DNA from: JAVBLQ01 sp031553435
GTDB taxonomy: Bacteria > Bacteroidota > Bacteroidia > Bacteroidales > Azobacteroidaceae
Length of the DNA stretch: 64,000 nt
NCBI GenBank assembly: GCA_031553435.1
Contig: JAVBLQ010000012.1
Coordinates: forward strand, 33,810 to 97,809
Reading direction: 5' to 3'
Below the pieces are notes generated by a model. That model made no database searches and was not told the DNA's origin. It worked only from the letters and a program-made list of their open reading frames with translations. A program made the translations under genes and the position numbers. Below, piece by piece: positions 35,049-44,685 of this stretch (the stretch's first letter is position 1; every line of letters begins with the position of its first letter).

Positions 35049-36437
35049 TTATTTCAATCCGCCACCTAATGCCTTATACAAATTTACACTGCTTTGAAGT
35101 TGTTGCAATTTATCAATTACCTGATTAATTTGAGCTGTTAACAGATTTCTTTCGGCAGTCAATACTTCTGTATAATTAGCCTCTCCTGCTTTCAATAATT
35201 CTTGTGTGTAATATACTGATTTATGCAGAGATTCTATTTGCTTGACTCTTATCTCGTTCTTGCTCAATGATGATTGATAGGAATAAAGAACATCCGAGAC
35301 TTCCCGTCCGGCATTCAAAACTGTCTTTTCGAATGTTAATAATGCTTCTTCCTGTTGGGCTCTTGCTATTTTCAAATTTGCTCTCAGTTGATTTTTTGCA
35401 AATAAAGGTTGAGTCAATCCGCCGATGATATTGGCAAAAAGATTTTCAGGTTTGAAAAAATCAGATAAAGTCGATGCGGAATAACCGATTGCAGATCCCG
35501 AATTTAATGTAATCGAAGGATAAAAACTGGCCTGAGCTGCATTCGTTAATTCAAATGCTGATCTGAACGATAATTCAGCCTGCCGCACATCCGGACGTTT
35601 GGATAACATTTGTACCGGAACTCCATGACTAAGTTGTTGAGGAAGACGTTCTTTGATATTAATGGAAGATCGCGGAACTGATCCTGACTTACGACCGATC
35701 AACAGGCAGATCGAATTCTCCAGTTGCCGGATCTGATTTTCAAGATCGGGGATCAGTACTTCCGTTGCAAGTTGCAATGATCTGCTTTGTTCTACAGCAG
35801 CCGCATTTTGTTGCCCTGCATTTTTCAAAGCCTGCATTGTGATCACCGTTTCTTTAAGGGATTCGGATGTTTCTCTGGTGATTCTCAATTGTTCGTCCAG
35901 TGCCATCAAAGCATAATATGATGTAGCAATATTAGCAATCAAGGATGTCTGAATCAAATTGCGATATTCATGACTGTTCAGGAACTGAGCATATCTTGCA
36001 CGGGATTGACGGTTCAATTTTCCCCAGATATCGAGTTCCCATGTGGCGCTGATTCCCAGCATATATTGCTCGTCATGGTATGATCCGTTCAGACTCGTAG
36101 TTTCCGTGACCTGGCCAACCAAAGCAACATTAGGGAAATATGCAGCTCTGGCAGTACTTAAATTAGCTTCCGCCTGTTTGATCCGGGAATTGGCAATTTT
36201 CAGGTCATAATTATTCGTTAATCCTTGTCTGATCAAACTCTGCAAATAATAATCCATAAAATATGCCTCCCAGGGGATATCCGCGATTGTTGTTGTATCT
36301 GTCGGCATTTCATCCCTGAACAAATTATCTGCATCTATCTGGGGAGACGAATATTTATTTAATACCTGACAAGATGTTAAATTGAGAGCCATTGCAATGA
36401 GACAGACTATCAATCCTTGAATATATTTTGTTGACAT
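35049..36437 (-). CDS. Outer-membrane efflux lipoprotein (TolC/NodT family)
   Basis: 462 aa with a lipoprotein signal ending LTSC (Cys23). Two outer-membrane-efflux repeats of long helices are visible, with the family motif LTNNYDLKIANSRIKQAEA, ATWELDIWGKLNRQSRA and the second-half VLTAERNLLTAQINQVIDKLQQ. It forms the exit duct for the RND pump encoded just upstream; the gap to the pump gene is 4 bp. Confidence 0.93.
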   Translation of the reverse strand: MSTKYIQGLIVCLIAMALNLTSCQVLNKYSSPQIDADNLFRDEMPTDTTTIADIPWEAYFMDYYLQSLIRQGLTNNYDLKIANSRIKQAEANLSTARAAYFPNVALVGQVTETTSLNGSYHDEQYMLGISATWELDIWGKLNRQSRARYAQFLNSHEYRNLIQTSLIANIATSYYALMALDEQLRITRETSESLKETVITMQALKNAGQQNAAAVEQSRSLQLATEVLIPDLENQIRQLENSICLLIGRKSGSVPRSSINIKERLPQQLSHGVPVQMLSKRPDVRQAELSFRSAFELTNAAQASFYPSITLNSGSAIGYSASTLSDFFKPENLFANIIGGLTQPLFAKNQLRANLKIARAQQEEALLTFEKTVLNAGREVSDVLYSYQSSLSKNEIRVKQIESLHKSVYYTQELLKAGEANYTEVLTAERNLLTAQINQVIDKLQQLQSSVNLYKALGGGLK

Positions 36438-36441
36438 AACT

Positions 36442-39400
36442 TTATTTTTTACTAATCATTTCATCATTCGAATTGATGAGTCCTGATCTGCTGAATTTAT
36501 CCTGTATGATTTGGAATATGATGTATAAAGAGGGAATTACCAAAACCCCGATAAATGTACCGATAAGCATTCCTCCGATCGCACTGATTCCGATAGATTT
36601 ATTTCCGATCGCTCCTGCTCCGGTTGCCAGTGCCAAAGGTAACAAACCGAAAATGAAGGCGAAAGATGTCATTAAAATCGGGCGTAAACGAGCAACTGCT
36701 CCACTTACGGCGGCTTCAACAACACTCATTCCTTGTTTGCGTCGCTGAATAGCATATTCCACAATAAGAATGGCATTTTTTGCCAGCAACCCGATCAGCA
36801 TGATCAGTGATATCTGCACATATATATTGTTTACGATTCCGCTTTTCATCAACGTTGAGCCAAATATAAATATGAATACACCTGACAATCCGATTGGTAA
36901 CGAGCAAATTACAGCCAAAGGCAAAATATAGCTTTCATACAATGCCGCCAATAGCAAATACACGAAAATCAAACAAAGGGTAAAAATCAGGAAGATCTGA
37001 TTGCCGCTATTGACTTCTTCCCTTGTCATACCGGAAAATTCATATCCGTAACCGTTTGGAAGATCATCACCCAATTCTTTCACAATTTTAATTACGTCTC
37101 CGGAACTGAAACCATTCCTGTAATCAGGAATAATGGTGAGATCCATTGAAGAATACAGGTTAAAACGTGTTCTTGTCTGAGGCCCTGTAATATCCTTGAT
37201 TGTCAAAAATTCGGTAATGGGAGACATTTCTCCGGAAGAAGTTCTTACTAAAAGACCTGATAAATCTTCCGTCTTAGATCTGAATTCTGGAGAAGCCTGC
37301 ACCATCACGCGATACTGTTTTCCATAAAGATTTATGTTGGAAACATACATACTTCCGATATAGGCTTGTAATGTTGTCATTATATCACTCAATCTCAATC
37401 CTGCAGCTTTGATTTTTGCCACATCGACTTCCAGTTGTTTTTGGGGAAAATTAGGATTGAAGTTGGTCATGGCAGTCAAAACCTCTTTCCTCGATTTAAG
37501 CTTGGCAATAAAATCATTGGTTATGCCGTAGAATTGATTGAGGTCACCACCCATTTTATCCTGCATCTTCATTTCCACTCCGTTGCTCAAACCAAATCCT
37601 TGAAGGGTAGGTGTTCCAAAGAATAAGAATGTTGCATCCTGAATTCCAGATGTCTTTCTGGTCAATGTTGCAGCAAGCTCGTTAGCTGTGATTTTCCGTT
37701 TATTCCAGGAAGTCATTTTTATAACAACAGTAGCATAAGAACCTCCCGTACCGGCGCTAAAATTATTTCCGATCACACAGGATACATTTTCTACTTCGGG
37801 AATAGAATCAACCATGTTGACAATTTTTTCAGTAATAGCTTGCGTCCTTTCTAAAGATGAACCCGGAGCCAGCGTGATCATTCCGAATATACGTCCGCTA
37901 TCTTCTTGTTGGACAAATCCTGCCGGCACAATTTTCATCAGGACGGCTAAAATGATCAAACTTATAACTATGGTAGCAGTAGTTATCCATCGATTACCTT
38001 TTCTTCCAAGGAATTGAAGGGCGCGTTTGTATCTTCCTGTTCCTACCTGAAAGAAGCGGTTGAAATTACTGTAAAATCGTTGTAAAAAGTTTTTGTTTTC
38101 ATGCTCTTCAGTGTGCGCTTTCAAAAATAAAGCACAAAGCGCAGGGCTCAAAGTCAATGCATTGACTGCAGATATGACGATGGAAATGGCAAGTGTTAAC
38201 CCGAACTGTTTGTAGAATACGCCACTGGTTCCTCCGATAAAACTAACCGGAACGAACACAGCCGACATTACCAATGTGATTGCAAAGATTGCTGGGGCTA
38301 TACCTTGCATGGCTTTCAAAGTTGCTTCTTTCGGATCTTTCTCTCCGTTATCCATTTGAGCATGAACAGCTTCGACTACCACAATAGCGTCGTCGACCAC
38401 AATTCCGATAGCTAACACCAAAGCAAAAAGAGTAAGTAGATTGATTGAAAAACCAAATAATTGCAGGAAGAAAAATGTTCCGATAATAGCCACGGGAACT
38501 GCGATGGCCGGAATCAACGTGGATCTGAAATCCTGCAGAAAAATGAAAACCACAAGGAACACCAGCAAAAATGCCTCAATCAATGTATGGAGTACTTTTT
38601 CAATAGAAGCATCCAGAAACTCATTGGCATCCATCAATATCATCATTTTTACTCCCGGAGGATATGATTTGGAAGATTCATTCAAAGAAGCTTTAATGTT
38701 ATTGATTACTTCCCTTGCATTTGATCCGGCTGTCTGGCTGACAGCAATCATTACTCCTTCTTTATCATCACAATAAGTATTCACGGTATAAGTCAATACT
38801 CCCAATTCAACTTTGGCCACATCTTTCAACCTGAGAATCTGTTCTTTATTTGAACGAATGATGATATTTTCAAATTCTGCCGGAGTCTTTAATTTTCCTG
38901 TATATTTTAATGTGTATTGAAATGATTGATCGCTATTTTGTCCCAACTCACCCGGTGCAGCCTCAATATTCTGATCTTGTAATGCACTGATTACTTCAGA
39001 AGGCATAATTTTGTAAGAAGCCATTACATCCGGTTTCAGCCAGATACGCATGGAGTAATCTTTTGCTCCATATACATTGGCATCACCTACTCCGGTTACA
39101 CGCTTGATTTGTGGTATAACATTGATATTTAAGTAGTTTTGAAGAAATGCTCCATCATAATCGGGATCATCCGAATAGAAAGCAATCATCATAATCGTAC
39201 TACTTTGTTGTTTTCTGACTGTAATTCCTGTTTGATTGACTTCCTGAGGAAGTAACGGAGCTGCTCTGGCCACAAGATTCTGTACGTTTACAGCAGCAAT
39301 GTCAGGATTTATTCCTTGTTTGAAATATACGGTAATATTTGCTGTTCCGGAATTGGAAGCGGAAGAGGTCATGTAAGTCATTCCTTCCACTCCGTTTATT

Positions 39401-39603
39401 TGTTCTTCCAAAGGAACAACAACGCTGTTCAAAACCACATCGGCACTCGCCCCGCTATATGTGGCGGATACCTGAACCGTAGGAGGTGCAATATTAGGAT
39501 ATTGTTCGATTGGCAACGTAAGTAAACCGATGATTCCGAGTACAACAATAATTATGGATATAACGGTCGATAGTACCGGCCGTTCTATAAACATTTTCAG
39601 CAT
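36442..39603 (-). CDS. RND multidrug efflux pump, AcrB-type inner-membrane transporter
   Basis: 1053 aa HAE1-family RND transporter. Twelve helices and two large periplasmic loops; start FIERPVLSTVISIIIVVLG; the proton-relay aspartates sit in GIVVDDAIVVVEAV; the second half repeats the pattern with LAKNAILIVEYA. Exports hydrophobic drugs, bile salts or similar compounds. It lies between the adaptor gene and the outer-membrane factor, all on the minus strand. Complete, with no break seen. Confidence 0.96.
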   Translation of the reverse strand: MLKMFIERPVLSTVISIIIVVLGIIGLLTLPIEQYPNIAPPTVQVSATYSGASADVVLNSVVVPLEEQINGVEGMTYMTSSASNSGTANITVYFKQGINPDIAAVNVQNLVARAAPLLPQEVNQTGITVRKQQSSTIMMIAFYSDDPDYDGAFLQNYLNINVIPQIKRVTGVGDANVYGAKDYSMRIWLKPDVMASYKIMPSEVISALQDQNIEAAPGELGQNSDQSFQYTLKYTGKLKTPAEFENIIIRSNKEQILRLKDVAKVELGVLTYTVNTYCDDKEGVMIAVSQTAGSNAREVINNIKASLNESSKSYPPGVKMMILMDANEFLDASIEKVLHTLIEAFLLVFLVVFIFLQDFRSTLIPAIAVPVAIIGTFFFLQLFGFSINLLTLFALVLAIGIVVDDAIVVVEAVHAQMDNGEKDPKEATLKAMQGIAPAIFAITLVMSAVFVPVSFIGGTSGVFYKQFGLTLAISIVISAVNALTLSPALCALFLKAHTEEHENKNFLQRFYSNFNRFFQVGTGRYKRALQFLGRKGNRWITTATIVISLIILAVLMKIVPAGFVQQEDSGRIFGMITLAPGSSLERTQAITEKIVNMVDSIPEVENVSCVIGNNFSAGTGGSYATVVIKMTSWNKRKITANELAATLTRKTSGIQDATFLFFGTPTLQGFGLSNGVEMKMQDKMGGDLNQFYGITNDFIAKLKSRKEVLTAMTNFNPNFPQKQLEVDVAKIKAAGLRLSDIMTTLQAYIGSMYVSNINLYGKQYRVMVQASPEFRSKTEDLSGLLVRTSSGEMSPITEFLTIKDITGPQTRTRFNLYSSMDLTIIPDYRNGFSSGDVIKIVKELGDDLPNGYGYEFSGMTREEVNSGNQIFLIFTLCLIFVYLLLAALYESYILPLAVICSLPIGLSGVFIFIFGSTLMKSGIVNNIYVQISLIMLIGLLAKNAILIVEYAIQRRKQGMSVVEAAVSGAVARLRPILMTSFAFIFGLLPLALATGAGAIGNKSIGISAIGGMLIGTFIGVLVIPSLYIIFQIIQDKFSRSGLINSNDEMISKK

Positions 39604-39620
39604 TGTAATTTAATTTATTC

Positions 39621-39695
39621 AATGTGCTAATGTGTCAATATGCCAATGAAATAAAACAGACATAAATTGGCACATTAACTTATTGGCATATTAGT
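39621..39695. repeat. Heptad inverted repeat between the RND pump and adaptor genes
   Basis: Left units AATGTGC, TAATGTG, TCAATAT, GCCAATG; right side carries inverted permuted copies. A perfect 11-bp pair AATATGCCAAT (39637-39647)/ATTGGCATATT (39682-39692) and an alternative 12-bp pair with one mismatch (39628-39639/39666-39677). The right arm includes the adaptor stop codon. Different heptad sequence, same design as the NNTGAAA family. Confidence 0.7.
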
Positions 39696-40794
39696 TAATT
39701 AGTTTTATTTTTCTTCCGTTTTTCAATGTAGCGATTCCGTCGGCTACTATCCTGTCTCCGGTTTTCAAGCCGTCAAATACGGCATAGTTTTTTCCGTCGG
39801 GAGTGGAAGCAACCGATACCGCTTTTTGGAGCACAGAATCACCTTCCACCTTATACACAAAGGTTTTATTTTGCTGTGCAAAAGTTGCCTTTTGAGGAAT
39901 CAGGAATACATTATCCACTGTTCTGGGAATTAAAATTTTTCCGCTGGTTCCGCTTCTCAACAAACCTTTTTCGTTGGGAAATTTCACTCTTAAATTAGTC
40001 GAACCTGTCGTTACATCGACAATTCCTGATATTGTTTCAATTTTACCTTTATCCGGATAAATTTTTCCGTCGGCTAATATCAAAGTAACTTCAGGCATAT
40101 TTTTAATTTTTTCACTTTGAAGATTGCCATTCGTATTTTCCAGAAATTGCAACAATTCTTTTTCATTCATAGAAAAATAGGCATACATGTTGCCGGTGCT
40201 AGATACAACAGTCAACACATTCGAACTGTTCACCAAACTTCCCTGCCTGAAGTTGATTATACCTACAACACCATTGATGGGACTGGATACATTGGTCCAA
40301 CCCATTGTAGCTTGTGCCTGTGACAAAGAAGCTTTGGCCTGGGCCAATGAAGCCAACGCCGATTGATAGGAATTTTCGTATGTTTGTAATTGGACTTCAC
40401 TGATAATTCCTTTTTCGGCGAGCGGACGAATTCTGTTTACATTTAATTCTGCTGTATTGACTGATGCCATTGCGCTGTTTACCATTGCTTTAGCTGAATT
40501 TAAACCTTGTTCGGCCTGTGGAGAATTGATCTTGAATAGAGTTTGTCCTTTTTTCACAACAGAACCTTCATCCACATAAATTGCATCGATAAAACCATCA
40601 ATACGGGGACGAATTTCAATATCTTCCTGTCCTTTGATGGTAACCGGAAATGTTGATTGTAATTCTACCTGCTGTTCTTTCAAAACCATAGTTGGATACT
40701 CCTGAGTACTTCCGGAAGCCGATTGATCATTTTTTTGTCCTCCACACGAGTATAAAGAAAAAAGTGCCAGAGCACTCCAAAAAATTTTTTTCAT
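39691..40794 (-). CDS. RND efflux periplasmic adaptor lipoprotein (AcrA/MexA type)
   Basis: 367 aa membrane-fusion protein. Lipobox YSC (Cys17) near MKKIFWSALALFSLYSC; lipoyl-like half-motifs IEIRPRIDGFIDAIYVDEGSVVKKGQTLF and VSSPINGVVG flank the helical hairpin (about 95-150); barrel and membrane-proximal domains follow. First gene of the adaptor-pump-duct operon, which may extend to the CYTH protein. A heptad repeat separates it from the pump gene. No local regulator gene is present. Confidence 0.95.
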   Translation of the reverse strand: MKKIFWSALALFSLYSCGGQKNDQSASGSTQEYPTMVLKEQQVELQSTFPVTIKGQEDIEIRPRIDGFIDAIYVDEGSVVKKGQTLFKINSPQAEQGLNSAKAMVNSAMASVNTAELNVNRIRPLAEKGIISEVQLQTYENSYQSALASLAQAKASLSQAQATMGWTNVSSPINGVVGIINFRQGSLVNSSNVLTVVSSTGNMYAYFSMNEKELLQFLENTNGNLQSEKIKNMPEVTLILADGKIYPDKGKIETISGIVDVTTGSTNLRVKFPNEKGLLRSGTSGKILIPRTVDNVFLIPQKATFAQQNKTFVYKVEGDSVLQKAVSVASTPDGKNYAVFDGLKTGDRIVADGIATLKNGRKIKLIN

Positions 40795-40870
40795 ACTTTA
40801 ATTTTTTTATTTTTGTACATTCCTAAATGTAAAAAATTTTGTCGGGCAAAATTACATAAAAATCACCATA

Positions 40871-40959
40871 AATTAATTGAAAACGGAGAATTGAAAATGA
40901 AAAATTATGCTCGTGCGTAAGCAAACTTTCCATTTTCAATTCTCCGTTTTCAATTAATT
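40871..40959. repeat. Longest heptad hairpin: 29-bp perfect arms
   Basis: Arms at 40871-40899 and 40931-40959 are exact reverse complements over 29 bp. The left arm reads as in-phase 7-mers ATTGAAA (40876-40882), ACGGAGA, ATTGAAA, ATGAAAA. The 31-nt loop holds CGTGCGTAAGCAAAC. Lies between the divergent adaptor and cca genes, so here it is in a 5' region on both sides. Confidence 0.9.
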
Positions 40960-40973
40960 TTTAAAGATATCCT

Positions 40974-40981
40974 TATCTTTG
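40974..40981 (+). promoter_or_regulatory. -7 box for the tRNA nucleotidyltransferase gene
   Basis: TATCTTTG 20 bp before ATG 41002, directly after the 29-bp hairpin. The -33 region falls inside the hairpin's right arm and lacks TTTG. Confidence 0.45.
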
Positions 40982-41001
40982 TAGCTTCCAAATTACAATC
41001 A

Positions 41002-42423
41002 ATGAATATAAAAAAAGAAGAGATACTCGCAAAACTTGAAGGTAAAATCTTTGATATACTTTCCGAAACAGCAGATTCGATGGGTCTGGAAGCTTATGTG
41101 ATAGGTGGTTACGTAAGAGACATCTATTTAGGCCGTCCGTCGAAAGATATTGATGTTGTTTGTGTCGGTAGCGGGATAGCATTGGCGCAAGCCGTTGCCG
41201 AACGTATCAGTAAAAATTGCAAGCTATCTATTTTTAAAAATTTCGGCACAGCACACATAAGATATAAAGATATAGAAGTAGAATTTGTCGGTGCAAGAAA
41301 AGAATCATACAGTCGTGATTCCAGAAAACCTATTGTTGAAAACGGAACATTGGAAGATGATCAAAACCGCAGAGACTTTACAATCAATGCATTGGCATTA
41401 TGTATCAATAAAAATCGCTATGGAGAACTGATAGATCCGTTTAATGGATTGAAAGATATGAAAGACTTGAAAATACGTACTCCATTGGATCCAGATATCA
41501 CTTTCAGCGACGATCCGTTGCGAATGATGCGGGCTATCCGTTTCGCATCTCAGTTAGGCTTTTTTATTGATTCTGAGACTTTTGAAGCAATAGAAAGAAA
41601 TAAACAACGCATCGAAATCATATCTAAAGAGCGGATTGTGGACGAATTAAACAAAATCATTCTCTCTCCGGCTCCATCCGTTGGCTTTGAATTGTTGGAA
41701 CAAACCGGTTTATTATCTTTCATTTTACCCGAATTGGTTGCTTTGAAGGGTATTGAAACCAAAGAAGGAATCGGTCACAAAGATAATTTCAGCCATACTC
41801 TCAAAGTATTGGACAATTTATCAAGACATTCGGATAATTTATGGTTGCGTTGGAGCGCCATTTTCCATGATATTGGCAAACCTAAAACCAAACGTTTCGA
41901 TCCTAAGTTGGGCTGGAGTTTCCACAATCATAATTTTATCGGAGAAAAAATGATTCCGGGTATATTTCAACGGATGAAACTTCCTTTGAATGACAAAATG
42001 AAATATGTCCAGAAAATGGTCGGATTACACATGCGTCCTTCTGTTCTTGCAGAAGAAGGAGTGACAGATTCTGCCATCCGGCGTCTGTTATTCGATGCAG
42101 GCGATGATATCGATGATCTGATGTTGCTCTGCGAAGCCGATATTACCTCCAAAAATCCGGAAAAAGTAAAACGTTACCTGGACAATTTCAAATTAGTGCG
42201 TCAAAAACTGAAAGATATTGAGGAAAAAGACCGCATCCGTAATTTTCAACCGCCTATTAAAGGGAATGAAATCATGGAATTATTCAATATTTCTTCCGGA
42301 GAAATTGTAGGTCGTTTAAAAACTTCCGTTAAAGACGCTATACTGGATGGTGTAATTCCCAATGAATATGATGCGGCTTACGAATATTTGCAAAAGAAAG
42401 CGAAGGAGATTGGGATTATTTAG
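41002..42423 (+). CDS. cca: CCA tRNA nucleotidyltransferase / poly(A) polymerase family with HD domain
   Basis: 473 aa class II nucleotidyltransferase. The head domain shows IGGYVRDIYLGRP and the catalytic pair in KDIDVV, then RRDFTINALAL and DPLRMMRAIRFASQLGF; a C-terminal HD domain has AIFHDIGKPKT. The enzyme adds or repairs the CCA end of tRNA; poly(A) polymerase is a possible alternative, but only one such gene is seen. Stands alone, flanked by two heptad hairpins. Confidence 0.92.
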   Translation: MNIKKEEILAKLEGKIFDILSETADSMGLEAYVIGGYVRDIYLGRPSKDIDVVCVGSGIALAQAVAERISKNCKLSIFKNFGTAHIRYKDIEVEFVGARKESYSRDSRKPIVENGTLEDDQNRRDFTINALALCINKNRYGELIDPFNGLKDMKDLKIRTPLDPDITFSDDPLRMMRAIRFASQLGFFIDSETFEAIERNKQRIEIISKERIVDELNKIILSPAPSVGFELLEQTGLLSFILPELVALKGIETKEGIGHKDNFSHTLKVLDNLSRHSDNLWLRWSAIFHDIGKPKTKRFDPKLGWSFHNHNFIGEKMIPGIFQRMKLPLNDKMKYVQKMVGLHMRPSVLAEEGVTDSAIRRLLFDAGDDIDDLMLLCEADITSKNPEKVKRYLDNFKLVRQKLKDIEEKDRIRNFQPPIKGNEIMELFNISSGEIVGRLKTSVKDAILDGVIPNEYDAAYEYLQKKAKEIGII

Positions 42424-42431
42424 GTGTTTTT

Positions 42432-42501
42432 AATTGAAAGTGAAAAATTGAAAATGATTTCTTGTATGCAAGCCTTCATTTTCAATTTTTCACTTTCAAT
42501 T
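42432..42501. repeat. Heptad hairpin between cca and the CoA-transferase gene, 26-bp arms
   Basis: Perfect 26-bp arms at 42432-42457 and 42476-42501; units ATTGAAA (42433-42439), GTGAAAA, ATTGAAA, ATGA. The 18-nt loop contains TTGTATGCAAGCC. Lies at the 3' ends of convergent genes; the right arm stops just short of the neighbouring stop codon. Confidence 0.9.
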
Positions 42502-42502
42502 T

Positions 42503-43987
42503 TTAATTAAAGACAGCGTTTCTCATGTCCCCAGTCTTAGCAAATGCTTCGTGAAGAGCAAAGCAGTTACGCAGATTTTGAGGCGTATGACCTTTCATTT
42601 CTAATTTTAAATAATCCGTAAGTATCTTTTTATATGAAGGATGCACACAGTTTTCAATGATACTTTCAGCTCTTTGAATCGGAGATAAACCTCTTAAATC
42701 GGCGACTCCATATTCGGTAATCAATATTTTAACCGAATGTTCGCTGTGGTCATGGTGAGAAACCATCGGAACAATCGCACTGATTTTACCTTCCTTGGCC
42801 ACAGATGGCGTTGTAAATATGGATAAATAGGCATTTCTGCAGAAATCGGCAGAACCTCCGATACCATTCATCATTTTAGTTCCAAGTACGTGAGTAGAAT
42901 TGATATTTCCAAAAATATCAGCTTCCAAAGCTGTATTGATCGATATTAATCCTAAACGACGGGCAACTTCGGGTGAATTTGAAATTTCCTGCGGACGAAG
43001 CAATAATTTTTCCTTGAAAAATGACAAGTCATTATATACTTCAGATAAAGTTTCTGAACTAATTGTCAACGAGCAACCACTTGCAAAAGTTACACGATTT
43101 TCTCTCATTAATTGAATCACAGCATCTTGTATCACCTCTGTATAAACCTGGAAAGCTGGAATTGCAGGGTTTTTACCCATAGCGCCAAGTACGGCATTCG
43201 CAATATTACCTACGCCTGATTGAATCGGAGGAAAAATCGATGGTATTCTACCGGCTTTGATCTCGGCCACAAGGAAATCGGAGACATTTTTCCCAATAGT
43301 ATCCGTAACTTCATCTGTCGGTGTAAAAGCGCCGATCTCATTGGGTAAATTTGTTTCTACAACACCTATAATTTTCTTGGGATCAACTTTAATATAAGGA
43401 ACGCCAATCCTATCACTCGCCTGATACACAGGTATTTCTCTGCGATAAGGAGGATCAAGAGGCTCATAAATATCATGAATACCTCTCAATTCTTTGGGGT
43501 GGTATGAATTTAATTCTACAATTATGATATCCGCCATTTTAGCCAAAGTAGGAGAGATTCCTACCGCCGAAGTCAATGTAATTTCACCATCATCCGTCAC
43601 ATCACAGGCTTCAATGATAGCCACCCTGGGTTTTGCCAGAAAACCGTAACGAATATATTGAGCAAGTTCTGATAAGTGAAGATCAAAATAATTGGCATCT
43701 CTATTATTCAGTTCTTTTCTCATATCGCCGTTAGACTGATATGGGGTTCTAAACTTAACAGCATGGGCCCTGGAAAGATAACCGTCAATGGAATCACCGG
43801 TTGAAGCTCCGGTATACATGCCGATTTTAAAAGGACGACCTTTTGCATGTTCTTCTTCTGCCCGTTGTGCTAAAGCTTGGGTTACAGCTTTAGGGCAACC
43901 GGCAGCAGTGAAACCGCTAAAGCCTACAATATCATCGTTTTCAATATAACCAGCAGCCTCTTCTGCTGAAATAAGTTTAAAATTCAT
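42503..43987 (-). CDS. Acetyl-CoA hydrolase / succinate CoA-transferase family
   Basis: 494 aa class I CoA-transferase-like protein. Recognisable: GFSGFTAAGCPKAV near the start, PPIQSGVGNIANAVLGAM, GIGGSADFCRNAYLSIFT and EYGVADLRGLSPIQRA. Family members move CoA between acetyl-CoA and succinate or release acetate, which suits a fermenting bacterium making acetate and succinate. Sequence alone does not separate hydrolase from transferase. It lies 66 bp after a small membrane-protein gene on the same strand. Confidence 0.92.
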   Translation of the reverse strand: MNFKLISAEEAAGYIENDDIVGFSGFTAAGCPKAVTQALAQRAEEEHAKGRPFKIGMYTGASTGDSIDGYLSRAHAVKFRTPYQSNGDMRKELNNRDANYFDLHLSELAQYIRYGFLAKPRVAIIEACDVTDDGEITLTSAVGISPTLAKMADIIIVELNSYHPKELRGIHDIYEPLDPPYRREIPVYQASDRIGVPYIKVDPKKIIGVVETNLPNEIGAFTPTDEVTDTIGKNVSDFLVAEIKAGRIPSIFPPIQSGVGNIANAVLGAMGKNPAIPAFQVYTEVIQDAVIQLMRENRVTFASGCSLTISSETLSEVYNDLSFFKEKLLLRPQEISNSPEVARRLGLISINTALEADIFGNINSTHVLGTKMMNGIGGSADFCRNAYLSIFTTPSVAKEGKISAIVPMVSHHDHSEHSVKILITEYGVADLRGLSPIQRAESIIENCVHPSYKKILTDYLKLEMKGHTPQNLRNCFALHEAFAKTGDMRNAVFN

Positions 43988-44053
43988 AATTATTTGTTAT
44001 TTGTTTTTATTGATTAAGTTTTCAAAATGTGAACAAAATGAAGTATATCGATT

Positions 44054-44449
44054 TCAATACCTCCTTTCAAGAATTTCTGCATAAATAACTGCTTTTTTCA
44101 ATTCATCATGATCTTGAAAATTCAAGACAGGTTGCGTGTGAACCCCATCACTCAAATCTTCAACTAAGATCGGATCTTCATTTTTTTGATAGTCCAAATC
44201 ACTAGTCAAAAATGATTCGATTTTAGACTTTGAAAATCTTTTTTTATCGATACTTTCAACAATAGAAATCAGCTTTTCCTCTTTCTTTGGTTTAACAACA
44301 GTTTCTCTCTGCGGCTGAGGAATATCCAACGGCAGTTGAGTACGCTCCAATTCCGCATTTTTCTTTTTCTTCTTTAAATTTCCAACAATGCTAAAGATAA
44401 AGGAAGCCAAAATAATGAGTAAAGGAAGAAAATCTTTAATATTGTCCAT
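44054..44449 (-). CDS. Small single-pass membrane protein, function unknown
   Basis: 131 aa. One N-terminal helix (about 7-24, FLPLLIILASFIFSIVG), a run of five lysines, a polar linker and a conserved-looking end DELKKAVIYAEILERRY. The orientation would put the tail in the cytoplasm. A good promoter (44472-44503) precedes it, and the CoA-transferase gene follows, so the pair may be cotranscribed. No known domain. Confidence 0.75.
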   Translation of the reverse strand: MDNIKDFLPLLIILASFIFSIVGNLKKKKKNAELERTQLPLDIPQPQRETVVKPKKEEKLISIVESIDKKRFSKSKIESFLTSDLDYQKNEDPILVEDLSDGVHTQPVLNFQDHDELKKAVIYAEILERRY

Positions 44450-44471
44450 ATAATTGATTATTTTTGCAGCC

Positions 44472-44503
44472 CAAAAGTACTGAAATATTTTGAACCATAC
44501 AAA
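44472..44503 (-). promoter_or_regulatory. Promoter of the small membrane-protein gene
   Basis: Minus strand: TTTG (44500-44503), 20-bp spacer, TACTTTTG (44472-44479), then about 20 nt to the ATG. Confidence 0.7.
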
Positions 44504-44600
44504 AATGGTTTATGGAGAAAAATATATGAAGGAGAATGGTGAATAATGAAGGTCGTTTTATGATTACATATAGAATGAAATATTTTGATCGCAACGGTTT

Positions 44601-44635
44601 AAAAAAATTAAGGGCGACTTCACAGCCACCCTTAA
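44601..44635 (-). terminator. Rho-independent terminator of the candidate small RNA
   Basis: Read on the minus strand: 11-bp stem with loop TGTGAA followed by TTTTTTT. On the plus strand no T-run follows the stem, so it works in one direction only. Confidence 0.75.
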
Positions 44636-44681
44636 CCCATTTAACCAAAACCTTAACTATGAAAAAATTTTACGTTTTTCA
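44601..44681 (-). ncRNA. Candidate orphan small RNA of about 80 nt
   Basis: A complete minus-strand transcription unit without a plausible ORF. The promoter lies at 44686-44716; the predicted start is about 44680. The transcript contains CATAGTTAAGGTTTTGG and ends in an intrinsic terminator: TTAAGGG/CCCTTAA stem extended by four pairs (two G-U) to 11 bp, a 6-nt loop, then seven T (44601-44635). It lies in the 380-bp gap between the divergent small membrane-protein gene and miaB. Rfam membership cannot be checked here. Confidence 0.65.
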
Positions 44682-44685
44682 GGAG

